Shown here: piece after piece, positions 10,976-22,935 of the stretch
Layout of the letters: each line of letters begins with the position of its first letter
Position numbering within the stretch: the first letter of the stretch is position 1
Origin: Mastigias papua
Lineage: Eukaryota > Cnidaria > Scyphozoa > Rhizostomeae > Mastigiidae
Assembly (NCBI GenBank): GCA_964019165.1
Contig: OZ025272.1
Span: forward strand, 17,558,093-17,622,092
Length of the DNA: 64,000 nt
Direction: 5' to 3'
The notes under the pieces: model-generated
The model's database searches: none
Seen by the model: the letters and a program-made list of their open reading frames with translations, nothing else
Told to the model about the DNA's origin: nothing
Position numbers and translations under genes: made by a program

Positions 10976-11364
10976 TTGATAAATTTGTAGTTATGTTTTT
11001 GTGATGTTGTGGTCATTTCATGATAATTTTCCAATCATTTAGATTTAAATACGCGATTATTGAGTGGTAAGTTTGCAGTTGTTTTCTGGTTATTTTCTGA
11101 TTATTTTCTAGTTATTTTCCGGTCATTTAGCTGTTATTTTTGCAGTGAGTCATGGTTATCAAATTCATGGTAAAGTGGTAAATTCATGGTTATTTAGAGA
11201 TAACTTTGCAGTTATTCTCTGGTTATTGTCTGGTTATTTTCTGGTCACAATATGGTCTTTTTATGTTCAATTAGCCGTTATTTTGAAGTAATTTAGCAGT
11301 AAATTCACGGTTATTTAGTGGTAAATTCTTGGTTATTTTCTGCTTATTTTCTGGCCATTTCTGC
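10976..11364. repeat. Low-complexity TTATTTTCTGG-rich tract
   Basis: An irregular run of GGTTATTTTCTGG-like words at variable spacing, probably an old degenerate short tandem repeat. I see no gene in it. Confidence 0.5.
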
Positions 11365-11755
11365 TTATTTCACCCATCATCATCATTCATATTTGGAGCA
11401 TAAATTTGATGTATTAATATATTTCGTGCCCTGTCTGATACTTTTAGAATAATGTTCCTCTCGGAAACTGCCTGATAACTTAACACCGAATTGATTATTC
11501 TCTTTCCTATGATAAAAGCAACTCCCTTTCTGTGCTTCTCTCCACCCGAATACATGACCTTAAACCTTTCCCATCAGGTGACTCGTACATAAATTCCCCA
11601 TTGCCTTTCCAGAAAGCTTAAGATATTCCAAGTATATCAATCTTCATTCTATTCACTTCCTTACAAACATTTGCAAGCTTTCCTTTTTGGTAGAGATTCC
11701 TCACATTCCAGGTTTCAGTTTTCCAGAGGTCGCTTGATGACGGTGCACGCGATTG
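11365..11755 (-). mobile_element. RTE/BovB-like LINE fragment, endonuclease domain
   Basis: The minus strand encodes NVRNLYQKGKLANVC and, after a break, MYSGGEKHRKGVAFIIGKRI and ILIHQIYAPNMNDDD, which match the N-terminal apurinic-type endonuclease of RTE LINEs. The rest of the element is absent. It may belong to the same family as the RTE element at 32,609-38,330, but the parts do not overlap. Confidence 0.7.
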
Positions 11756-11999
11756 CCCTCTGAATCACAAGATGTCCACCGGGCCAGATTACCGCTCCAA
11801 AAATATTTCGAGCAGCACCGCTTTTGCCAAGATCTGAATATAGCTTAGTTTTGAGATTCATGTTGATTAACCTCTGGGACTAATAGACACAATAGGCCCC
11901 AAGAACTACTGTATCCAGCAATGTCATAATATTGACAGATGTGCCAGCCATTGTTTCAGATGAAATCTTCTGCCTACCACTGATTGTTGAAATGGCCGT

Positions 12000-12600
12000 T
12001 GACTAACAGAGAGCTCTTCCGCCAATATCAACTATCTCTATCTTGCTGACCAACAGAGGATCGTATCCCTGATTTTGGAGCCTACCTGGTACTACATCTT
12101 GCCTAAGGATGACCAGGAAGCTAATGGAGGAAAGGGAAGCTAATGGAGGGAAGGGAAGCTTCACTGCCCCATTCATAACCTCATAGATTATGCCATTGCC
12201 CAATAAATGCATTTACAGGCTCATTTTCTTGTTGAAAACGCTGATTGAATTTTGCACGCTGAAATATCACTTTTCTTTTAATGAAAAAATAATTATCAAA
12301 CTTGGCTTTAACAGTGTCATATACTCTACGCTCTTCTTCTGTTAATGGTAGGGTACTGAAAATCTCATCAGCATCCTCACCCATGCTATATATCAATGTC
12401 ACTATTTGTGTGTCCTCCAGCGATCCTGAACCTTTCCCAACGCTGAAGCCACTTAGGCCAGTTATTTGGCTTAAATGAAAACTTTTCAGGAGGGGCCACA
12501 GTAACTACTGGTAAGAATTACTCCAGAGTTATAACTCCTGTCAACATATTAGATTTGGTACAGATACCTCGTAGATAAAGCAAGTGCTTTCCTCATAGTC
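12000..12600 (-). pseudogene. Gag fragment of another Ty3/gypsy element
   Basis: The minus strand holds WPKWLQRWERFRIAG and then, in another frame, a 73-residue frame (12,181-12,402) with the KAKFDNYFFIKRKVIFQRAK block common to a large group of animal gypsy gag proteins. After about 12,185 the frame degrades. A local duplication of GCTAATGGAGG lies at 12,121-12,160. No pol or LTR was seen nearby. Confidence 0.7.
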
Positions 12601-12644
12601 TACGTTAACTCCCTATCATTGCGCTTGCGCAAACAATATAAAAC

Positions 12645-12834
12645 AACACTTTCAATATGCAATCAAAATCAATGAATTTCAGAATTGGTCATTTTTGGGC
12701 AAAATTCCAAGGCTATAGCCTTACTTTTTGGCCAAAAATCGCTCATTTCATCACTTTTCAATATGGGATCAAAATAAATGAATTTCAAAATTGGTCATTT
12801 TTGGGCAAAATACCAAGGCTAAAGACATGGCGTC
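12645..12834. repeat. 107-bp tandem repeat, block 2 (about 1.8 units)
   Basis: Carries the same AAGGCTATAGCC core followed by TTTTTGGCCAAAAA and AT-rich spacer as blocks 1 and 3. It ends abruptly at 12,834 within the core of the second unit. Confidence 0.85.
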
Positions 12835-14319
12835 CTTCCAACCTAGACACAAACAAAATAATTTACCATATGAATGATTTATTTTACTTGCTCAATGATA
12901 CTAAAACCAAGATCCAAATCACTCTAGGGCACAACATTGATGCTTAAGAACTTTGACTTGCAATGCAACAAAGCTTTAGTCAGTTAATATTGTGTCGTAG
13001 TAAAAGCACTAGTCAATGTTACAGGTGTGTTTGCAGCACTTTCATAAGCTTGGCCACATACATCAATGAGGTCCCCTATTACATTTGTCCTCCTAGCTAT
13101 GATTCCTTAGATGAGGCTATGATTCAAAAGATATGACAACACTAGCACACTGCTCTGTATCATTTTCAAGTAATCGAAATCTACAAAGAAATATTTAATG
13201 ACTTTAAAGAGTCGGTCATTGATAACTCTGAGTACCGGAGCAAGTTGGAATGTAAAAAGTGGTCAAACTTTTTATACCCCTTCCAATTTTGCTCTAAAAT
13301 TTTCATATACCATTGAGAAATAAGTAAAGCGTTTTACACCCCAGTTGCGATCTGCCCCTATAACTGTAAGAATTTCAGGATAGACTTTTAAAGTAGGAAT
13401 TGCCACTGTTGCTTTCTTGAGAAGATCACAGATAGAAAATATGCTCTGGAAAATTACCTGTTGGGAAACATTAAAAGAAAATATTTTGTATAGGAAGAAT
13501 TATTATTCTTTGCGAGAAAAGTTTTCATGAAAAAGTTGATTTATGCTTGAAACTTCATTTGAACAAACCGCTGTGATGAATTCTAATAAGAGCACTGCAA
13601 TAACACTGTATTGTTACGAAAAGGAGGCTCATCGCCAGTTTGGACAGATTGAAGAATGACGTTATAACTATTTCAAAATTAAATGGCAACTGCTGGTGCA
13701 ATAATTGCATCAGAAACCCGTAAGAAGAACCAGATTGGACAATTTGCTGTTAATTCGTATTTTTAGTTCATTTCGTAATCTATTAGCTGTAAGTTATAAA
13801 AGGCGTAGATTTAGAGGTAGATAAGAGTCTTTGTGGTTAGAGAGAAGTAGACGTTCTGCCAAGCTGGTATTATTTTTTTAGAAAACTCTGATAGTATAGC
13901 GTAGGGCACATCAAGATTGGCTCATTGAATTCAAGAGAAGGTCCTTGCCGATAGATTCCTGTATCAAGCCTTCAGGTCGTAAGTTTTATTCTTATTCGTA
14001 AATAGAACGTTGAAATATCGTACAGACTTTTAAGAAATTGTTGCCCTAAAGAACTCACAGTTGAGCCCCTTCATAAAAGATAGGCTTAACAGTATACCAC
14101 ATGAAATTTAAATGAGAGGAATATTCCTATTGAAGAAACTTTGACAACTAGATATGCATAAATTCAGTAGTAAATAGGCTTCTGCAAATCATTGAGTTGA
14201 CTTTCTTCAGATTTGTTGAGGATTCGTACCCCTCAAAAGTCTCCACAATGTTCCATACCTTCAATTGTCCTTGAAACAGTTTTCACACCCTCCCCAATCC
14301 TAACCCGGCCCGGTACCCA
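12835..14319. other. Mostly unrecognised stretch with a possible decayed exon and LTR-like sequence
   Basis: A minus-strand frame at about 13,275-13,460 reads like protein (a YPEILTVIGADRNWGVKRF stretch, unrecognised family) and ends at a TAA. At 13,611 a sequence starting TGTTACGAAAAGG and containing a TATAAAA motif near 13,795 resembles a gypsy-type LTR, but no 3' end or target duplication was found. Nothing else is supported. Confidence 0.25.
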
Positions 14320-15205
14320 AAGCTCATTTCATTTCATTTAAAATACGTTGAGGTAGCCCTACAGCCGTGGCTGATTTTCAAGGGGCGTCTCATTTTACAT
14401 GTAGTTAAAGTAAAAAGTAAAATATTACAGAGATATATTTACATTTGTTAAAAATCATGATTAGAAAATATGGAAAAGAGAAAAAGAATAAACTAATTAA
14501 ATGTTAAATAAGATTTAAAACGACTTATGGAAGATGTCTGTTTTGCATGCCTCGGTAAACTATTCCAAGCTTTAGCACCCCTATGCGAGAAGCATTTCTG
14601 TCCATTTGATGGTTTTTTCTTTGGTATCTGTACATCAGAATCAGCGTTCCTAAGGTTATGGGATGAAGAAAGTGAGTTTCTTGTGAAGAGGTCGATCAAA
14701 TATTGAGGTGCTAAATTATTGACAGATTTGAATGCTATAGTTTTCATTTCCTGATTGATAAGATCATCAATGGTTTCCCAACCCAAACTCCGTATTAGGG
14801 GCACGCTTGGGGCATCATAGCTACTATTAGTAACGGTACGAGCTGCTCGATTTTGTAGTTTTTGCAGTCTGTCAATTTCAGTTTTCCCACAACACCCCCA
14901 AACTGAGCAGCAATATCTGAAGTGGGGTTCTTTGATGCTCGTGTATAGGGCCTTCAAGGTTTCTACTTGAAATAAATGTTTGGAATAGTTCAAGATCCCT
15001 AATGCTCTAGAGACTTTAGTTGTAATCAATTGGATTTGTTTTTTCCAATTGAGAGTATGGTCTATATAGACGCCTAGATATTTTATATGAAGGGTAGCTT
15101 CAATATCCCTCTCTTTGATTTCCAACGCTAACTTTTCACCACTTTCCAGAAAATGTTTTTGCTTTTGATTAGAAGCAATAAGTAGCGATTTAGTTTTGAC
15201 TGACC
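14320..15205 (-). mobile_element. CR1-like LINE E, 5'-truncated
   Basis: The minus-strand frame 14,493-15,125 encodes the reverse transcriptase thumb and C-terminal region, with IKYLGVYIDHTLNWKKQI, FRYCCSVWGCCGKTEID, QNRAARTVTNSSYDA and RGAKAWNSLPR. It is the same family as LINEs B and C. The 3' end carries a short palindromic segment (CAGCCACGGCTG) and a tail of ATGAA units near 14,320-14,340. The RT active site is absent because of 5' truncation. Confidence 0.85.
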
Positions 15206-15880
15206 CCTAATAGCTTGTCCTTTTGACTGACAAGAAGTATTTGCTCTGGAAGTCTCAGAAACTGGGAACTACAGAGCAGGCCCGTTATAGGCAAGCAGAA
15301 GTTTCCTGGAGAAGTGCTTGTCCTTGTTTGCGATAAAATCATGGAAAAAGTGTGTATCTCAGATGGAAGCTTTTCTTTTTCGTATAATTGTAAAGCTTCG
15401 TCTTGTAAAAGCCAATTTATATTTGAAAGGACTGAACTAGCAGTAATCGCCATTGTGGGGAACTGAGATATGACGGTGACAGGACTTCTATTTCTGTCAG
15501 TTACAAATTAGCTATGTCAAGCTAATTACGTAATGTCTGAGAGATTACTTTGGACATGAATGCTAGAGACGGATGCTCTCTTTCTCACTTCAAAAGGAGC
15601 TCCTCAAAGCGGTGTATCATATTGCCTTTCCAGCCTGTGAATTCCGTTCCACTTATTATTCATTACATTTTCAGCAGTAGTCAGCGTCAAATTTGATTCG
15701 ATGTTCAATCTTCAGCAGAGGTCAGCTCTGGTTTTGATTGGGTAGATTTGAACTGAATACAACTCCCGCCAGAGCTGATGCTGCTTGGAATGAGCCACGA
15801 TTGACCAATACATCGCCGATTCTCAATAACGCTGTCATGAAAGGCAGATTACGTAATGTCAGTTTACTCCAGCTCCAGTC
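15206..15880. other. Unrecognised stretch
   Basis: Lies between LINE E and tandem-repeat block 3. An 87-residue minus-strand frame at 15,190-15,453 shows no family I recognise and is probably incidental. Confidence 0.3.
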
Positions 15881-16515
15881 TAAAGGCCAGTTTCCACTTA
15901 ATTTTTGGCAAAAATGGCTCATTTTCATTACTTTTCAATCTGCAATCAAAATGAATGAACCTCAATTTTTGTCATTGTTGGTCAATATACCAGGGTTATG
16001 CCTTACTTTTTGGCCAAAATGGCTCATTTTCATCAGTGTTCAACCTGCAATCAAATTGAGTGAATTTCAATTTTGGTCATTTTTGGGCAAAATAGCAAGA
16101 TTATAGTCTTGCTTTTTGAGCAGAAATGGCTCATTTTCATCAGTGTTTAATCTGCAGTCAAAATGATTGAATTCAAATTTTGGCCATTTTTGGCAAATTA
16201 CCAAGATTGTAGCTTACTTGTTGGGCAAAATAGGTCATTTTCATCACTCTTTAATTTGCAATCAAAATGAATTAATTGTAAAGTTGGTCATTTTGGACCA
16301 AAATACCAAGGCTATAGCCACAAAATACCAAGGCTATAGCCTTACTTCTGGGCGAAAATTTGCTAATTTTCGTGACTTTTCAGTCGGTAATCAAACTGCA
16401 TCAATTTCAATGTTGGATACTGTTGAGGAAGTTTCCAAGGCTACATCCGTACCTTTTGGCCAAAAATGACTCATTTTTGTCACTTTTCAGTCTTCAATCA
16501 AAATGAACGAGTTTC
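15881..16515. repeat. 107-bp tandem repeat, block 3 (about 6 diverged units)
   Basis: The phrase GGCTCATTTTCATCA and the AAGGCTATAGCC core recur about every 105-110 bp. Units are more diverged than in block 1, and a 21-bp stretch is locally duplicated at 16,302-16,339. It runs straight into the 20-bp minisatellite. Confidence 0.85.
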
Positions 16516-16519
16516 GAAA

Positions 16520-16910
16520 AATTTATTGTGTTTTCGATAAGTGTATTGTGTTTTCGATAAATGTATTTTGTTTGCTATAAGTGTATTGTGTTTTAGATAA
16601 ATGTATTTTGTTTGCTATAAGTGTATTGTGTTTTCGATAAGTGTATTGTGTTTTCGATAAATGTATTTTGTTTGCTATAAGTGTATTGTGTTTTCGATAA
16701 GTGTATTGTGTTTTCGATAAATGTATTTTGTTTGCTATAAGTGTATTGTGTTTTCGATGACTGTATTGTGTTTTCGATAAATGTATTTTGTTTGTTATAA
16801 GTGTATTGTGTTTTCGATGACTGTATTGTGTTTTCGATAAATGTATTTTGTTTGCTATAAGTGTATTGTGTTTTCGATAAGTGTATTGTGTTTTCGATAA
16901 GTGTATTTGG
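16520..16910. repeat. 20-bp minisatellite with 60-bp higher-order unit
   Basis: About 19 copies of units such as TGTATTGTGTTTTCGATAAG and TGTATTTTGTTTGCTATAAG. Three variants in a fixed order give a 60-bp super-repeat across most of the array. The long minus-strand open frame it creates (repeats of ENTI, SKTQYTY) is a by-product of a period that keeps stops out of one frame. Confidence 0.95.
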
Positions 16911-19227
16911 CTTGACCTGTATGGGCCACCGTACTACAAGGTAATCATATGAACAGATTTGGAGCCATTTCGACACTTGTATCATTGTGGAGGTGCTTCC
17001 TGTTAAATTGCGTCACTCCTATGCAGTTCTATCGCTGGAAAATTCTTTTCCGTTGCACAACTGAGCTATTTCCGTTGCACAACTGAATTATTTCCCTAAG
17101 GAAGTTCTGAAACAATCTTCTACTGAGGCAACCCAATAGTTTCATGTACTTTCTCTCGCACATGGTATTGTTTTCCAATGAAAACACCAATATGGACAAT
17201 ATTCGATAAGCGATGACCAATGAAGTGCGGCTAAAAGACGTACACTCCATAGCAACGGGAAGGCGCTTCTGTGTACGCTCACAGGGCCTTTGGTACTATT
17301 AGCATGCTCCTGGACATCTTGTGTTTTTGGGTGATTATTCACAAGTTAAAAATAATGATATCTGAATTTTGAAAGTTATGTGCCTTAGGTGTTACACCCT
17401 GAACCTGCCCCTGAATCCTGGTGGGATTCCTGTCGAACTTGAACAAGAGGAATGCGGCAGTAGTTCCGCTTTGGCCACTTCCGTTCTTCAGCAAAATACT
17501 GTGACAAAAGTGCTCAATGGTGCGCTTGCAGAAAGACGAAATACTTTAGTAACAAAGCTGTAAAGAGCACCAAGTGAAAGAGAACTTGGGAAGTAGCAGG
17601 AAAGCGTCAATTTGGAAAAGCAATTATCAATTTCACGCACTCGAAACTTGAACACTCTGCATTATAAACAACAGGTCAGGTACAAGTTTTCTTATATCAT
17701 GCATGCCTTCTAGTTCTATGTGGAACTCTAGTTTGTAAACGACTCGATTTTCCGAAGTGATGAGTTATGGCCTATGGTTAAAGGAAAGGCTGTTTACGTT
17801 CTGCAAATACTTGTCAATGTGTACTCTAGGGGACAAACTGGCTGTTTATTCAGCACCGGGGATAAATGTTATTTTTATGACAGAATTTTGAGGACATTTA
17901 TAACATTAAATTTGTTGGAAGATTTCTCCATCGGGAATGTCGATGGTCTTTTATGCCACTTTAAATTACAGTATTTTACAACATAGACCTAGGCAGAAAA
18001 GGCCCCCCTGTGTACTCCGCACTTTTTTGTGGCTGCAAAGATTTGTTTTTCTTCAAATAGATATAAAGTTTTAAGTTATTGACCACGTCAAGTCAACTTT
18101 TGACCGCACCCTCTTCTAGATACAATCTACACTCAGACCTTTTCCTGGCTCCGCCCCTGGGCTACAGATTTTGTATGATGGGCTTTAGTGAAAATGGAAG
18201 TATATCAGTTGTGTCATGAAAGTTATTTGTGCATAATCGAAAATTCAAATACAAGACTATCAATTCAAATGGGTGTATGACCAATGGGATAATTTGAATA
18301 AAGTATGTAACGCAATTAAATTTTCGAGGGAACTTTGATACAGCTTATTTGAAGTAAAAGGCCAAATTCAAGGAAGTACTATCATGCAAGTTAATTTGGA
18401 TTGGATAAGGTTTAAGGTTAAGAAATAGAGAGGCAAACATAAATTATCTTAATGAAGTTATGTTCGTAACTTTAGTTTATTTTTGTAATATATTCTCTCA
18501 GCATAGAATTACATATAGGAGTGGGATGGTTTTCTTTGTGCTCACTAGTGGTTTACGGACCAAGTTACTAACACTTGTTAATATCAAAGTTACCAAATGG
18601 AGGGGGAGATCCAGAGAAAATTGTCACTGGGTCCAATCTGAAGTTGAGGCAATTGTCACTGCCTTCAACAGTCAGTTATACTATTTCTGTGTTCAGCCTT
18701 TCCTACTTGAAACGCCATTCGGTCTTAAAGCAGGTCAGTGGATGCAAACATATATTTATAGCTACATTCAAGTCTATCGTAGCGTTAGAAAATTTATAAA
18801 TTTAGTTTACGTTGGACCCAGCCTCTGCGGAACCCACCTCAGTGAATGGGTCCACCGTGGATTCAAAAGTCCACATTGAAGCAAAAGCGAACCCGCGCGT
18901 ACAGGGTCTGCGGGTTGGTAAAAATATGATGGTTTTAGGCGTACGTACTTTCTGGATGACCCCAGAGTAGCCGAAGGTAGAGAAAACTCTTCGTATGTAC
19001 CCACATAATCACGGACTGAATGCACCTATAGAATTAAACGAAATATTAAAATTTTTAGACACAAAATAATTCATCTTCACCAAAACCATTACGTACTATT
19101 TCTATCGTTTTGGAAGAGTGTCAAAAACGTATGAAAAGACTTCTCAGGATTTCTATCGTATCATCATGAGGTGTTTATCAACATGCATATTTTCATCAGT
19201 TTTACTGCATCAAGTTTTACTTCAGAC
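16911..19227. other. Unrecognised stretch
   Basis: No gene or element I can support. Several short open frames exist, the longest 139 residues at 18,460-18,879, with no recognisable family or motif. A TGGCTCCGCCCCTG word near 18,150 resembles hAT element ends but no partner end was found. Confidence 0.3.
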
Positions 19228-19230
19228 TTA

Positions 19231-19481
19231 GGGGCAGGTCATTTATTCTTGCAGGGGAGGGGGTGGAAGACATCTAGGAGGGGAGACCAAAATTCTAAAC
19301 ACTTAGAGGGAGGGGGATGAAAAATAATGAGCATTTTAACAGCAGGAGTATGGAGCTTTTTCTGAAGTCCTGGAGTGGGGACCAAAATTTTAACATAATT
19401 CCAAGACGGGGGACGGAAATTCCATCAGCTATATGAGAATGCCTTCCATTCACTCGCTACAAGTAATTAATGACCCGTCCC
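19231..19481. mobile_element. MITE copy 2, Harbinger-like
   Basis: The 251-bp element has inverted ends (GGGGCAGGTCATTTATT left; complement of GGGACGGGTCATTAATTA right) and is flanked on both sides by TTA (19,228-19,230 and 19,482-19,484). It is related to the copy at 387-635 in inverted ends and internal G/C-rich runs. Non-coding. A 3-bp TTA target is typical of PIF/Harbinger elements. Confidence 0.85.
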
Positions 19482-19484
19482 TTA

Positions 19485-20524
19485 TTTCTTGTATACAAAT
19501 CAGAGTAACGAAAGAGTTAAGTAATACTTTAAAGTAGTTAAATCTAGCCTATGTCTTCTTTAAAAAGCATTTAGACTACACGCATTTAGGTATTTAAAAT
19601 TTTTCGCTCATAGGTAACTACTTGTAATCACCTGACGGCCTCATTTCATTAAAACTATGCGAGGTTGTTGCCTTGGAGGAGCCTGGTAATGTGTGATTGT
19701 GACCAGTCGCGCGAAATCTTGAGTTGGCTTCAGCGTCAATGTTTACTTCTCTGCGGAGTCAATACACATGCCTCCTACTATTTACGTTACTTGATTGTAT
19801 AATAGTGCTGTTCACTATTCTTGACACATGCAACACGTGGTGAGTTTTATTTTAGTTTTTCCGTTGAGTATTAAACATTTAAGTGGTCTTCGCTTATTGT
19901 GTATATCTGTTTAAGACTCAAGCAGGACACTAATTGAATCAGTTTTACCTCCATACCACCAAAGACTTTGGTTACTAGAATAGCCGTCAGTATCTGGATT
20001 AGGCCACTGTATTATCGTTTACTTGTACGCCAACGCTAAAAACCGAGAGCTTCACACCAAGAATATGAAAAACAAATTGGGTGCTGGCTTCTTTGATAGA
20101 GGAAAGCTGCATGCGGAGTCCGTAGAAAGTCACGGGTGCATGGGTGTGAACCGGAGGAACATTTAGCTGTTTATGGAAATTTGAAAGGTATTCAGTAATT
20201 TTAGTCAACAGTCCAGTTTGAGGAAAACTTCAATCGAACATGACACTTGCTGAGAAAAGCAAAACCTCTTTAAGTACTATTAAAGGTAAACTTTCATGTT
20301 CAAGGCCTAGCACCTTGCTATAATCCTTCCTACAGAATATGTAATAGGTTGTCTTTATAGAAATATTTACTATCTGTCTAACAACGTTTTTGAATAATGT
20401 TCAGAAAGTCCAATGCTCTCTTTAGTTTTTACTGTATACCACTTCCATCCTTCTCCCTGCATATCAGTCCTAGGGTACTCATGCTCAGATTCACAAATGT
20501 TACTTTCTTGTACTTTGATAGTAG
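19485..20524. other. Unrecognised stretch
   Basis: AT-rich with no supported gene, repeat or RNA. Confidence 0.3.
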
Positions 20525-21345
20525 AGTTGTGTTTTCCACACACTGTCAAATGCTTTGGGAAAGTCCAGATAGATATCATCCTGACTATAGCCATCATCAA
20601 GGATACTTGTCCAGTAATCTAAGATTTCTAACAACTGAATCACACATGACCTTTTCTTAGTAAATCCATGCTGGCTACCATGAAATACTTCTTTCATATG
20701 ATCTAACACTGCATCCATGATGAAAGATTCCAGGATCTTAAATACAGCTAATGTCAAAGACACTTGTCTATAGTTTCCAGCTTCAGATTTTTACTCTTTT
20801 TGAGTATAGGAGCTATCTGTGCAGCTTTCCATTCAACTGGGAGCTTATTTTAATCCAATGATCTGCTAAACAGTATTGTGAGAGGTAGAGCTAGTTCTCC
20901 ACTAAGCTCTTTCAGTACACATGAGTGTATCCTATCTGGATGGATTGATGTTGATGGCTTCAAATCCTGTAACTTGCATTTAACAGATTCTTTTTTGACA
21001 ACAAATTTGACTGATTATAGTGGATTTTGCCTGTGAGTTAATTGATGGTACATTCTCTTTGGTTTCTTGTCTGAAGACATTTGAGAAAAAATTGTTCAAT
21101 TCTCTCCTTTTTCTTTATCAGACTGTGCAATTTTACCATTTTTTGCAATTATATTTCCAATTTCTAGCTTTATCTTCAATTTTGAGCTTAAATATTTGTG
21201 AAAAGGTTTTAGATTTACTTTAGATTCTTTTGCCATTTTCATCTCAAAGGAAATTTTGCTTTCCATATATGTATTGTAATCTTTTCCTTCCTTGGTTTGC
21301 AAATATCTTGCATAATGGTCATTCCATCCCAAGAAAGTAAATGGG
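20525..21345 (-). mobile_element. LINE H, fragment of RT N-terminal half
   Basis: The minus strand encodes, across frames, KPFHKYLSSKLK and an EIGNIIAKNGKI segment from the pre-RT linker (21,096-21,332), then an ELSGELALPLTILF segment, and finally ISLT-type RT block 1 through GSQHGFTKKRSCVIQLLE and YLDFPKAFDSV (20,525-20,763). The catalytic YADD block and everything after it are missing, so this is truncated at both ends. Confidence 0.75.
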
Positions 21346-22323
21346 TGTCAAGTTATGTCTTTTGATGTTCTTTATTTTTCTATCATTGATAGGTATTCAT
21401 GAGATGAGTCACCCTCCAAAATTTCAGCCTCATAGCTAAACTCAGTTTGAAATATTGCTATTTGAAGTTCTGGATCAGAGCAAACTTTCTTGGAAAAAGA
21501 GAATTCTGTCATTTTTGGGCTCAAATATTTAAAAAAAGCATTAATTTGGTAGGTTCTGACCTAGACAGTCTTATTCTACATAATATATACCAACGGAATC
21601 CAGAATATTGAATGGTACAGGAGACTCCATCTTAGAAATGTTGCCTTCTAAACATCTATCAAAATCTGAAAAGCATTGATCAGATTCTCAAAATTTGATT
21701 TGTTCAGATTTCAAGCCTTCATAATTTCAGTTCTGACCTGCCCCTAAATTTGATTATATACAAAGTTTAGAAGTTACTGAACATAAGTGTATTGAAATTT
21801 ACTAAATAGCTTAGAAAAATAGCAGATCACAGGGAATCAAAGTGTGGGTGTCATTACATTTTCGAGTATTTTTGGTATCATATGTTGAGCTCATTTTGAC
21901 CTTGGAAAACTATACAGTTTCTAAGAGTGGGCTAAAGCTACTATTAGAAAATTAAACTTTGGATTTTATAATGGTTTGTGGATAGAATGAGATATCCATC
22001 TGAAAATAACTAAAAGTGAAAATGCATCAAGTTCCTAAGTGTTGTATTCCAAAGTTAATATTAAAAAAAATGAAGAAGGACATTGAATAAATACTAGTAC
22101 TCAATCTTGACAACAGGAAGTGGATACGGCAGGGTTAGACACAAGGATATGCTTCTGTTCTTCAGTTTAAACACGTCAGAACTGACTTGCACAACTAATG
22201 GTTCTAGATATAACATAAAATTAGGCAAATGATAACGATGGATCTAGCAGAGACAACCGGAACACAGTCAAACAATTTACATACAAAATAATTACAATAA
22301 TCATAATCATTACACCTACCTGT
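21346..22323. other. Unrecognised stretch
   Basis: No supported gene or element. A TGACCTGCCCCTAA word near 21,735 resembles the end of the Harbinger-like MITE, without a second end. Confidence 0.3.
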
Positions 22324-22590
22324 TTTGATCTCAGTGGCAATATTCGTTCAACATGGCACTACAAAAACAAGGGAGTTTCTGTCTCTTTGGGTAATGCCTG
22401 TCGATGCTTTTGGCCTTGTTCTACCAAGCTACACGTTATTACGTAGCGCAAGACAGTCAGAACAAAAGATTTCTTGTCACCTGTCAAAAGCACAATAGGA
22501 AACACCTGGCTTATTTGGCCGGAGTTTTGAACATGCCCATCTTAAAAAAAGGAAAAGTGAAAACATGATAACATGGCATGTGTCAAAGTT
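22324..22590. repeat. Dispersed repeat R3, copy 1
   Basis: About 265 bp align with 39,013-39,280 with moderate divergence, from TTTGATCTC to GTGTCAAAG. No open frame is conserved between the copies. No inverted ends or tail define its class; a SINE or MITE remnant is possible. Confidence 0.8.
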
Positions 22591-22689
22591 CTTTGTTGAC
22601 AAAATCCACAAAAATCCTAAATCCTCTGAAAATTTGCTTGTTTATGAATGAAAATGGTGATTTCTGTGCTATTCTTGAACTAAAAATTC

Positions 22690-22935
22690 CTTAGAATAGC
22701 TTCCTTTTGGTACCTATAGTCACTGCTTTTATTTTGGGAACAATTGGTATAGTAATATTTAGGATATGGAGGAAGATATTAAAGGCTTGTATACTTCTGA
22801 TTGAGGCATCCAAAGTCGAAGAACGGCTGGGAGATTTTGTAAATCAATATTTTTTTAAAAAATGCTTTGGTTTTGTAATCAGTATAATAAATGTGAATCG
22901 ACAAAAAAATGAAAGTAGAAAATCTGAAACTTGAC
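22690..22935 (+). pseudogene. Possible LINE C-terminal remnant
   Basis: A 75-residue frame begins VPIVTAFILGTIG followed by IWRKILKACI, weakly like the VVPIVIGALG-type segment found near the end of some LINE polyproteins. No other LINE block is adjacent, so this is tentative. Confidence 0.3.

Noticed and set aside
15738..16469. Two plus-strand open frames of 100-122 residues
   Set aside because: They overlap the 107-bp tandem repeat and repeat its translation; no independent signal.
16593..16985. Long minus-strand open frame rich in ENTI and SKTQYTY repeats
   Set aside because: It is the translation of a 20-bp minisatellite whose 60-bp super-period keeps stops out of one frame; no start context or domain supports a protein.
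18800..18930. GC-richer segment with GGACCCAGCC and GGGTCCACC words, considered as a tRNA or SINE head
   Set aside because: No B-box or cloverleaf pairing could be made; no second copy seen.
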